NCBI GenBank assembly: GCA_963742715.1 | Contig: CAVUMR010000002.1 | Coordinates: forward strand, 1,674,001 to 1,738,000 | Direction: 5' to 3' | Length of the DNA: 64,000 nt | Source of the DNA: CAVUMR01 sp963742715 | Lineage (GTDB): Bacteria > Actinomycetota > Actinomycetes > Mycobacteriales > Micromonosporaceae | Shown here: piece after piece, positions 8,258 through 17,700 of the stretch | Position numbering within the stretch: position 1 is the first letter of the stretch | How the letters are laid out: every line of letters starts with the position of its first letter | Translations under genes and position numbers: made by a program | The notes under the pieces: generated by a model | The model's input: the letters and a program-made list of their open reading frames with translations, nothing else | What the model was told of the DNA's origin: nothing | Database searches by the model: none

Positions 8258-11200
8258 CGCCAGGCCTCCCGCACCTGGTCGAGCAGGCCCGTCGCGGTCT
8301 GCTGGTCCAGCCCGGTCAGCGACAGGTCGGGCTCGTCGCGATCGTCCCCAGGCGGGGCGGCACCGTCCGGATCGGCGCCGGCCGCTCCGCCGGCGCTGCC
8401 CGCCGACACGCCGGTGTCCACTGTGGGGTCGTCCGGCAGCGCGCAGTGCGGTGCGATGGCGGCGATCGTCTGGTGTTCGAAGATGTGGGTCGGCTCGATG
8501 CGGAGCCCGGCGGCCAGCGCCCGGCCGACCACCCGCAGCGACCGGATCGAGTCGCCGCCCAGCTCATAGAAGTTGTCGTACACGCCGACCCGGTCCAGGC
8601 CGAGGACCTCGCAGTACGCGGTCGCCAGGATCTCCTCGATCCGGTCGCGCGGCGCGACGTACTCAACCGTGTCCACCCGCTCCAGGTCCGGCGCCGGCAG
8701 GGCCCGCCGGTCCACCTTTCCGCTCGGGGTCCTGGGCAGCCGGTCGAGCCCGACGATGTACGCCGGCACCAGTTGCTCGGGCAGTCGGGCGGCCAGCGCA
8801 CGCCGTACGTCGAGCCCGGTCACGGTGCCCGTGACGTACCCGATGAGCCGCCCGTCGCGTTCGACGGCGGCCGCGCCGGTGATCCCGGGTACCGCGAGCA
8901 GCGCGGCCTCGACCTCTCCCGGCTCGATCCGGTGCCCCCGGATCTTCAACTGGTGGTCGACCCGCCCGAGGAACTCGACGACCCCGTCCGCCCGCATCAG
9001 GACCCGGTCGCCGGTGCGGTACATGCGGGCCCCGGGCGGACCGTACGGGTCCGGTACGAACCGCGCCGCGGTGGCACCCGGGGCACCGAGATATCCGTCG
9101 GCGAGCTGCGGTCCCCCGAGGTACAGCTCACCGGGCAGGCCGAACGGGACGACCGCCAGCTCGGGGTTGAGCACGTGCAGCCGGGTGTACGGCAGCCGGG
9201 TCCCGATCGGCACCGACCGCTGCTCGCCTGGTGCGTCCGCGACGGCACCTGGATCGACCGGCTGGCTGGTCACGTCGACGCTGGCCTCGGTCGGCCCGTA
9301 CACGTTGACCAACTGGCCGGCGAACCGGTCGCACCAGGTCCGGGCCAGGTCGATCGGCAGCGCCTCCCCGCCGACGCACACCAGCCGTACCCCGGCCAGC
9401 CGCTCCGGCGGCGCCGCGGCTACAGACTCCCGCCCTACGGCGGCGACAAATTCCCTCAGCATCGACGGGACGAAGTGGCAGACCGTGACCTGGTACGTCG
9501 CGATGAGGTCGACCAGGCGCCCCGGGTCGCGCTCGGCACCGGGCGGGGCGACCACGATGGCCGCGCCGGCGACCAGCGGCCACAGCAGCTCGCGCAGGGA
9601 CGCGTCGAAGCCGGTGTTCGCCTTGAACAGGACGGCGTCGGAGCTGGTCAGCGGGTGCCGGTCCTGCACGGTCCGCAGGAACGTGCCGATGCCGCGGTGC
9701 GGTACCACGACGCCCTTCGGGGCACCGCTGGAGCCGGAGGTGAAGATGACGTAGCAGGGCGCTTCCGGGGGCAGGTCGGGTAGCGGCGCCGGTGGCTCGG
9801 CTAGTGGGGCTTCGGCGAGCAGCACGTCGAGCCGGTCGTCGTCCACCACGGCTCCGGTGCGCGCCGCCGCGACGATCGCCTGCCGCCGGTCCGCCGGGTC
9901 GGCCGGATCGATCGGTACGAACGCCGCCCCGGCCTTGAGCACGGCGAGGACAGCGACGGGCAGCCGCCAGTCACGGCGGATCGCCAGGCACACCCGGTCA
10001 CCGGGGCCGACGCCGTCCCGACGCAGTGTCCACATCAGACGGTCGGCCGCCTGGTCGAGCTCCCGGTAGGTCAGGGTCCGCTCCGCGGTACGGACCGCCA
10101 CCGCGTCCGGGTGCTCCCGGGCCACCCGCTCGATCAGCCGGTGTACCAGTGGGTCGCCACCGGCCCTCGGCGGCGGGGCGTTCAGCCGGGCGACCGCGGC
10201 CACGGTGGTCTCGTCGGCCGGCTCGACCCGGGCGACCGTCCCGTCCACGTCGTCCACCAGCGCCTTGATGAACTGCCGGTAGACCTGCGCGATCAGGTCG
10301 AGACTGGCCGCGAGGTCGGCCCGTACCTGGATGGTCAGCGCGAGGTGCTCGCTCGGTTCGCTCGCCTCGTGGTCCCAGTGGCTGACGAACGCCGCGTCGT
10401 CCACGCCGATCTCGCGCGGATTGCCGACGACGTCCACCGCGCCGGCACGGGCCGCGCCGCCACGGGCCGCGCCGTCGCGAGCAGCGCCATCGCCGGCCGC
10501 GGCGCCGTCCCGCACCGCCGCGAGCGGCCGGAACCGGTTGTACAAGAAGATGGTCGGCGGGGCGAGGAAGCGCTCGCCGTCGTCGTCGCGGATGGCGGCG
10601 GCCGGGAAGCGGCGGTGCCGCCAGATCGCGGACTCCTCGGCGAACGCGGCGGTGGCCAGCTCGCGCCAGGTCCGCCGGCCGATGCCCAACCGGAACGGCA
10701 ACCGGTTGAGGTACATGCCGCAGGAGTCCTCGGCACCGGGGCGTTCCGGCCGGCCGTTGAAGCTGGTCGCCGTGACCACGTCGTCCACGCCGAGCAGGGT
10801 GCCCACGACGGCCACGTGCAGCCCCATCAGCATGCTCTTGAGCGGTACGCCGGTCTCCCGGGTGCGCTGTTCGAGCCGTCGCTGCGCCTCGGCGGGGAGC
10901 ACGATGAGGCGGCGGGCGTCGCCTTCGTGCCCGGCCGGTACCGGCCCGGCCAGCACGTGCAGCTCGCCGCGGGACGCGCCCCGGATCCGCTCGCGGAAGA
11001 ACCCGGCCGCCTCGTCGTCGGCGAGGGCGGCGCGCTCGGCGGCCACGTGCTCCGCGTACCGGACCGGCTCGGCCGCGAACTGCACGTCCGCCCCGGCGAG
11101 CAGCGCCTGGTACGCCCCGATCAGCTCGCGGATGACGACGTGCAGGCTCCAGCCGTCGATGACGGCGTGGCACTCCACGAACGAGAGCCAGAACCGGTCC

Positions 11201-14200
11201 GGGCCGGCCACGTGTACGTGCGGGCGCAGCAGCGGCGCGTCGGTCAGCGGCAACGGCGTGCGCGACTCGCGCGCCATCCACGCGTTGACCGCCCGCTCCT
11301 GGTCGGCCCGGTCGCGATCGCGGAGGTCGTGTACGACGAGCGGAACCGGTGCGGGTGGCCACACCAGCTGCAGCGGCTCGGAGTACGTATCGAGATCGAT
11401 GCTGGTACGCAGTACGGCGTACCGGGCGTACACCCGGTCGACCGCGGACCGGAACAGCGCCTCGTCGAAACTGCCACGGAGCTCGTAGCTGGTGACGATG
11501 TGGTACGGGTGGCTGGAGTCGGCGACGAGCTGCCGGAACAGCATCCCGGCCTGTACCGACGCCAGCGGATAGGCGTCCTCGACGGCCGGCGGGAGTAGTG
11601 CCCGGTCGGCGGCGGTGACCAGCCCGAACGCCGGTGTGGCCGGTTCGGCCGGGGTGGCCGGGGCGGCGCGGGCGGCGAGCTCGCCCAGGACGGGATTGGC
11701 GAACACGTCGGCCACGGTGACGCCCAGTCCGGCGGCGGCGGCCCGGGCGGCGAGCTGTACGGCGAGGATCGAGTCGCCACCGAGGGAGAAGAAGTCGTCA
11801 CCGGTACCGGGGCTGTCGGCGCCGAGCAGGTCGCGGTACGCGTCGGCCAGCACCCGCTCGGCCGGAGTGGCGGCCGGGCCACCGCGCCGGCTGCCAGGGC
11901 GTGACCCGAGCGCCGGTAGCGCCCGCCGGTCGAGCTTGCCGTTCGGCGTCATCGGCAGCTCGTCGACCACCTCGATCCGGGACGGCACCAGGTGGTGCGG
12001 CAGGGTGCGGGCGAGCTCGACCCGGGCGGCGGCCGGATCGACGTCGCCCACGACGAAGGCGACCAGTCTCCCGTCGCGCAGGGTCGCGCCGGCACCGCGT
12101 ACCCCGTCGAGCGCCACCAGCGCCGACTCCACCTCGGCCGGCTCGACCCGGAAGCCGCGCACCTTGAGCTGGTCGTCGGTACGGCCGAGGTACTCCAACG
12201 TGCCGTCGGCGGCCCAGCGCACCCGGTCACCGGTGCGGTACAGCCGGCCGCCCGGGCGGTACGGGTCCGGTACGAACCGGCTGGCCGTCAATCCGGGCTG
12301 GTGGGCGTACCCGCGGGCGACCCCCAATCCGCCGACGTACAGCTCGCCGGGGACCCCGACCGGTACCGGCCGCAGCCGGCCGTCGAGCACGAGGGTGGAC
12401 AGGTGCGGCAGCGGTACCCCGATCGGGCTGGCCGTACCGGCTGTGTGCGGGTCGACGTCGGTCGCGGTGACGTGCACGGTCGTCTCGGTGATCCCGTACA
12501 TGTTGACCAGCCGCGGTCCCCCGGCCGTGGTGAGCTCGGCGTACCCGCGCAGCTCGGCCGGGTACAGCGCCTCGGCGCCGAAGAAGACGGCTCGCAGCGC
12601 CGGCGGTGGCGGTTGGCGTTGCGCGACGAGCTGGGTCTGGAGCGAGCGGAACCCGCTGGGGGTCTGGCTGAGCATCGTCACGCCGGTCTCGCCCAGTGCG
12701 TCCAGCAGGTGGGCCGGATCGCGGACGAGGCCGCGGTCGAGCAGTACCACCCGGGCACCGGTGGTGAGCGCCGGCCAGATCTCCCACACCGAGAAGTCGA
12801 ACGCGGACGAGGCGGAGCAGGCCCACACGTCGGTCGCGTCGAAGGCGTACGGCTCGCGGGTCGCGTCGATCAGCGCCAGCAGGTTGCCGTGGCTGACCAC
12901 GACACCCTTCGGCGCACCCGTCGACCCCGAGGTGAAGATGGTGTACAGCGCCTGGTCCGGGTGAACCGTCCGCAGTGGACTGTCCCCGCCGTGTACCCGA
13001 TCGGGATCGAGCAGCGGTGGCACCGGGCCGGGCAGGCGGGCCGCGCTGTCGGTGGTGGCGATGAGTGCGCCGGCCCGCGCGGTGGCGATGACCCGGGCGA
13101 GCCGCTCCGGCGGATGCTCCTGGTCCAGCGGTACGAACGGGTGGCCCACCCGCGCGCAGGCCAGCATCGCGGCGACGAGATCGGGTCCGCGCGGCAGCAG
13201 CACGGCCACCGGCGCCTCGGCGTCGAGGTCGAGCCGGTCCAGCGCGGCCGCGAACTCCACCGACCGCGCCTGCAGCGCGCGGTAGCTGACCGCCTCGTCG
13301 CCGGCGATCACGGCGGTCGCGTCCGGGTCACGGGTCACCGCGGCCGCCACCCGGCCGGCCAGCCCGTACTCGTCGGCCGGCGGCTCGGCCCGGATCCGCG
13401 CGTACGCCAGCACCACCGACTCGTCCGCCGGGTCCAGCAGCGGCAGCTCGGACAGGCGGGTACCGGGGTCGGCCACCCCGGCGGCGAGCACCCGGCGGTA
13501 CGCGTCGAGCAGCCGTCGCGCGGTCGACTCGTCGTACAGGTCGGCCCGGTACGACAGGTGCGCCCGGACCGTGTCGCGCCACTCGGCGATCTCCAGCGCC
13601 AGGTCGTACGTGGTGGTGCCGGTGTCCGCTTCCAGCGGCTCGACGACGAGGCCGCCCACCGTGGAGTTGACCGTCAGCGGGCTGGTGTGGTGCGCGAACG
13701 ACACCTGGAACAGCGGCGACCGGGACAGCGTGCGCTCGGGCGCCAACTCCTGTACGACGCGGTCGAACCCGACCCGACGGTGCGCCAGCGCGCGGCGCAG
13801 GGCCGCCCCGACGGTACCGACGACGTCCGCGACGGTGGCGTCGCCGGTCACCCGGGACCGGATCGCGAGCGCGTTGACGTAGTTGCCGACCGCCTCGGCC
13901 TGTTCCGGTTCGCGCAGATTCACCGCACAGCCGATCGCGACATCGTCGGCCGCGGCGAGCAGCGCGAGCAGGCAGCGGAACGCCGCGTGGTGCACGACCG
14001 CCGGCGTGCTGCCGAGCCGGCGGGCGCGGTCGACCACCGCGTCGTGGAGCTCGGCGCCGAGGTCGATGGTGAGCCGGCCGCCCCGGTGGCTGGCGATGGC
14101 CGGCGGCGGGCGGTCCCGTACCAGCGCCACCTCGTCGGGCAGCCCGGCCAGCTCGGTACGCCAGAACGCCAGCTCGGTGTCGATCCGGGCCTGGGTCAAC

Positions 14201-14793
14201 TCCCGGACGTGCCGGCCATCGACGGTCGGCGGCACCGACTCGCCGGCGTACACCTGCAGCAGTTCGGCGAGGACCACGTCGAGCCCCTCACCGTCGACGA
14301 CGATGTGGTGGATGGCCACCACCAGGAGGTGGTCGTCGTCGGCGATCCGGCCGAGGGACAGGCGGATGAGTGGGCCGCTCGCCAGGTCGAACGGGATCCT
14401 GGCCTGGGCCTGCGCCCACCCGTGCGGGTCGGCGGCCACGTCCTCGACGGCGATGCCGACCGGCGCAGGTTCGTCGACGTGGGCGGCCGGAATGCCGTCG
14501 ACCGCCGGGAAGCGGCAGCGCAACGCCTCGTGCCGGCCGACGACCACGGTGGCCGCCCGGCCCAGCGCGGCGACGTCGAGCGGGCCACGCAGCCGCAGCC
14601 CGGCCGCCATCACGTAGGTGGCGGTACCGGGCTCCAGCTGCTCGATGAACCACAGCCGCAGCTCGGCGCCGCTGAGCCGGTCGGTGGGCAGCGTGACCGT
14701 GTCGTCGCCGGCGAGTCCCTCGGCGACCAGGCCCTCCGCGGCCAGGCGTTCGGTGAACGCGTCGAGCCGGCCGGGATCGAAGAACGGCTTCAC
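8254..14793 (-). CDS. NRPS 2: C-A-PCP-C-A-PCP
   Basis: 2179 residues, two complete modules. Module one: C with HHIVVDG (162-168), A with TSGSTGAPKG (621-630), PCP with LGGDSI (1004). Its specificity residues, read from FDFSVW, SQTPSG, VFFGAE and VNMYGITETTVH, give about D-F-W-S-F-G-M-V-H-K. This differs at two positions from the usual threonine code DFWNIGMVHK. Module two: C with CHAVIDG (1208; the catalytic second His is kept), A with TSGSSGAPKG (1685), PCP with LGGDSI (2078). Its code is about D-A-R-H-C-G-V-V-D-K, which I cannot assign. The GTG start overlaps the NRPS 1 stop. A Gly/Ala/Asp-rich repetitive linker lies near residues 1428-1452. Confidence 0.93.
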   Translation of the reverse strand: MKPFFDPGRLDAFTERLAAEGLVAEGLAGDDTVTLPTDRLSGAELRLWFIEQLEPGTATYVMAAGLRLRGPLDVAALGRAATVVVGRHEALRCRFPAVDGIPAAHVDEPAPVGIAVEDVAADPHGWAQAQARIPFDLASGPLIRLSLGRIADDDHLLVVAIHHIVVDGEGLDVVLAELLQVYAGESVPPTVDGRHVRELTQARIDTELAFWRTELAGLPDEVALVRDRPPPAIASHRGGRLTIDLGAELHDAVVDRARRLGSTPAVVHHAAFRCLLALLAAADDVAIGCAVNLREPEQAEAVGNYVNALAIRSRVTGDATVADVVGTVGAALRRALAHRRVGFDRVVQELAPERTLSRSPLFQVSFAHHTSPLTVNSTVGGLVVEPLEADTGTTTYDLALEIAEWRDTVRAHLSYRADLYDESTARRLLDAYRRVLAAGVADPGTRLSELPLLDPADESVVLAYARIRAEPPADEYGLAGRVAAAVTRDPDATAVIAGDEAVSYRALQARSVEFAAALDRLDLDAEAPVAVLLPRGPDLVAAMLACARVGHPFVPLDQEHPPERLARVIATARAGALIATTDSAARLPGPVPPLLDPDRVHGGDSPLRTVHPDQALYTIFTSGSTGAPKGVVVSHGNLLALIDATREPYAFDATDVWACSASSAFDFSVWEIWPALTTGARVVLLDRGLVRDPAHLLDALGETGVTMLSQTPSGFRSLQTQLVAQRQPPPPALRAVFFGAEALYPAELRGYAELTTAGGPRLVNMYGITETTVHVTATDVDPHTAGTASPIGVPLPHLSTLVLDGRLRPVPVGVPGELYVGGLGVARGYAHQPGLTASRFVPDPYRPGGRLYRTGDRVRWAADGTLEYLGRTDDQLKVRGFRVEPAEVESALVALDGVRGAGATLRDGRLVAFVVGDVDPAAARVELARTLPHHLVPSRIEVVDELPMTPNGKLDRRALPALGSRPGSRRGGPAATPAERVLADAYRDLLGADSPGTGDDFFSLGGDSILAVQLAARAAAAGLGVTVADVFANPVLGELAARAAPATPAEPATPAFGLVTAADRALLPPAVEDAYPLASVQAGMLFRQLVADSSHPYHIVTSYELRGSFDEALFRSAVDRVYARYAVLRTSIDLDTYSEPLQLVWPPAPVPLVVHDLRDRDRADQERAVNAWMARESRTPLPLTDAPLLRPHVHVAGPDRFWLSFVECHAVIDGWSLHVVIRELIGAYQALLAGADVQFAAEPVRYAEHVAAERAALADDEAAGFFRERIRGASRGELHVLAGPVPAGHEGDARRLIVLPAEAQRRLEQRTRETGVPLKSMLMGLHVAVVGTLLGVDDVVTATSFNGRPERPGAEDSCGMYLNRLPFRLGIGRRTWRELATAAFAEESAIWRHRRFPAAAIRDDDGERFLAPPTIFLYNRFRPLAAVRDGAAAGDGAARDGAARGGAARAGAVDVVGNPREIGVDDAAFVSHWDHEASEPSEHLALTIQVRADLAASLDLIAQVYRQFIKALVDDVDGTVARVEPADETTVAAVARLNAPPPRAGGDPLVHRLIERVAREHPDAVAVRTAERTLTYRELDQAADRLMWTLRRDGVGPGDRVCLAIRRDWRLPVAVLAVLKAGAAFVPIDPADPADRRQAIVAAARTGAVVDDDRLDVLLAEAPLAEPPAPLPDLPPEAPCYVIFTSGSSGAPKGVVVPHRGIGTFLRTVQDRHPLTSSDAVLFKANTGFDASLRELLWPLVAGAAIVVAPPGAERDPGRLVDLIATYQVTVCHFVPSMLREFVAAVGRESVAAAPPERLAGVRLVCVGGEALPIDLARTWCDRFAGQLVNVYGPTEASVDVTSQPVDPGAVADAPGEQRSVPIGTRLPYTRLHVLNPELAVVPFGLPGELYLGGPQLADGYLGAPGATAARFVPDPYGPPGARMYRTGDRVLMRADGVVEFLGRVDHQLKIRGHRIEPGEVEAALLAVPGITGAAAVERDGRLIGYVTGTVTGLDVRRALAARLPEQLVPAYIVGLDRLPRTPSGKVDRRALPAPDLERVDTVEYVAPRDRIEEILATAYCEVLGLDRVGVYDNFYELGGDSIRSLRVVGRALAAGLRIEPTHIFEHQTIAAIAPHCALPDDPTVDTGVSAGSAGGAAGADPDGAAPPGDDRDEPDLSLTGLDQQTATGLLDQVREAWR

Positions 14794-17700
14794 GGTCCGG
14801 CCTCGTCCCCCAGCAGCATTTCGACGGCCAGCGCCGACACCCGGTCCAGGTGCTCCGGGGACGAGGCCAGGTCACGCAGGGTGTCGGCCAGCCCGGCGAT
14901 GGTCGGTGCCTCGAACAGCGCGGTCACCGGCAGGTCGACCTGCAACACCCGACGGAGGTACGTGGTGGCCTCGATCGCGTTGAGCGAGTTGCCGCCGAAG
15001 ACGAAGAAGTCGTCGTACACGCCGAGCCCGTCGACCGACAGCGCGGCGGCGAGAATCCGCTCGATCACCCGCTCGGTGTCGGTACGCGGGGGCACCGGTT
15101 CACCGTCCGTCCCGCCGCCGTCCGTCCCGCCGCCGTCCGTCGCCGGTCCGTCCACAGTGGGCGCGGTCGGCTGATCGGCGGACCGGGTCGGGCGGGGCGC
15201 GGCCGGTAGTTCGGACAGCCGCGTCCGTGGCGCCGACGTCGCGGCGGCGAGCAGGCGCAGGAAGGTGTCCGCGAGCCGTTCGATCGTGACCCGGTCGAAC
15301 AGCGCGGTCGCGAACTCGACGACCGCGTCAATCCCCTCGGGGGTCTCCTCCAGCAGCAGGACCAGGTCCGTCTTGGCCGCGGCGTTCCCGATCGGGTACG
15401 GCGTCACCTCCACGTCCCCCGCGGTCGCCTGCTCGCGCCGCCCTTCCCAGCTCACCAGGGTCTGGAACAGCGGGGTACGGGCCGGATCCCGCCGGCCGGC
15501 GACCGCGTCGACGATCTGCTCGAACGAGACCGCGGCCGCGCCGAAGCAGGTCGTCAGCTCGGTACGGGTACGGTCGGCCAGCTCGGTGAAGGTCGGGTCG
15601 CCGTCGAGCCGCAGTCGTACCGGCAACGTGGTCAGCACCGGCCCGACCACCTCGGCGAGCTCCGGGTGGTCCCGCCGCGACATCGGTACACCGATCCCGA
15701 GGTCGTCCTGTCCGGCCCAGGTACCGACGAGCGCGGCCCACGCGGCGAGCACCAGCGTGAACGTGGTCGTACCGGTCTCCCGGGCCAACGCCCCCAGCGC
15801 GGCGGTCAGGTCGGCGTCGATGCGTACGACGATGTGGTCGCCGGCGAAGTCGGCCAGCGGCGGGCGGGGGCGGTCGGTGGGCAGGTCGAGCTCGGGCCGC
15901 CCGTCCAGATACCCGGCCCAGAACGCGAGTGCCGACGTCTGCCCGGCGGTGTGCTCGGCCTGCCAGGCGACGTAGTCGGCGAAGCCGATCGCCGGCGGTG
16001 GCACCGAGCCGGGCTGGTCGTACTCGGCCAGCAGCTGCGCCAGCAGTCGCTCGACCGAGGCGCCGTCACAGGCGGTGTGGTGCAGGCCGAGGTACAGGAC
16101 GTGGCTCTCCTCGTCGAGCCGGAACAGCGCTGCGCGGACCGGTCCCTCGACCAGGTCGATGGGTTCGACCGCGAGCCTGGTCAGTTCGGCGAACAACTCG
16201 GTCTCGTCGGCGACCGGCCGCGGCGGCAGGGTCAGCCCGACCGGCAGCAGCCGCCCCTGCGGCCGGCCGTCCACCTCGACGATCGCGCACCGCAGTGCGG
16301 TGTGCAGCTCGACCAGCCGGCGCAGGGCCTGTTCGAGCCGGCCGGGGTCGAGCTCGCCCTCGAAGCCGAGGGTGAGCGGGACCGTGTAGGCGGCGGCGTT
16401 GGTGATCTGCGAGGAGAACCAGAGGCCCTGCTGGATGGGGGCCAGCGGTACGACGTCGCCGACCGCGACCTCGCGCCGGGGAATGCGACCGTCCGGCCGG
16501 GCGGCCGCGCCCCGGGCCAGGATCGTCTCGGCGAGGCCGGCCGGGGTCGGCCGCTCCAACAGGTCGATCAGCCCGACCTCGCGGCCGAGGTCCGCGGTCA
16601 GTTGGGTCGCGACCCGGGCGGCGAGCAGCGAGTGGCCGCCGAGGGAGAAGAAGTTGTCGTCGGCGTCGACCTGCGGCAGGTCGAGGGCGGTGGCGAAGGT
16701 CCGCGCCACGGTCGCCGCGACCGAACTTCCCGGCGCGCCCGGACCTGGCGGCGCGCCCGGACCTGGCGGCGTGCCCGGAGCTGCCGGCGCGGTACGCGGC
16801 CGGGCGGCCAGCTCGGCGACCAGCGTCCGGCGGTCGACCTTCCCGCCCTCGGTGGTCGGCAGGTCCGGCCGCTCGACGATGACCCGCGGTACCAGCCCGG
16901 TCGGCAGCCGGTCCCGCAGGAACGCGCGCAGCTCGCCGCCGGCCGGTACCGGGCGGGTGCCGGTACCGACGACCCAGCCGGCCAGGTACGGGTCGGCGGC
17001 CTCGACCAGCGCCACCGCCGCCTGCGCCACCGCCGGGTGCGCCCGCAGGGCCGCCTCGACCTCGGCCGGCTCGATCCGGGTACCCCGCAACTTGACCTGC
17101 GCGTCCCGGCGCCCGACGAACTCCAGCTCGCCGGTCGCCGTCCAGCGCACCAGGTCACCGGTGCGGTACATCCGCGCGCCCGGCGTACCGGCGAACGGAT
17201 CGGGGACGAAAGCCGCGGCGGTACGGCCGGGAGCCCCGTGGTAGCCCTGCGCCAGCAGGTCGCCGCCGATGTACAGGTCGCCGATGGCGCCGGGTGGCAC
17301 CGGGTACAGCCGCTCGTCGAGTACGGCGAGCCCGCGGCCGGCGACCGGTCGGCCCAGTGGCATCCGGGCCCGTACCGGCGCGTCGCGGTCGAGGTGCGCG
17401 TGCATCGGGGTCATCAGCGTCTCGGTCGGGCCGTACGCGTTGACGAGCCGGATATGCGCCGGCGCGTGCTCGGTCCAGCGCGCGACCGCGTCCGGCGACA
17501 TCGCCTCACCGCCGGGAACGACCACCCGCAACGCGGTGAGGTCGACCCCGTGCCACCGGTCGGCGGGCAGCAGCGCGACCTCGTGCCAGTACGCCGTGGG
17601 CAGCGCCGCGACGGTGACCCCGAGCCGGGCCATCGCGGCCGGGAACTCGGCCGGCGGCCACATCGCGTTGCCGCGCATCACCAACGTGGCACCGGTGAGG

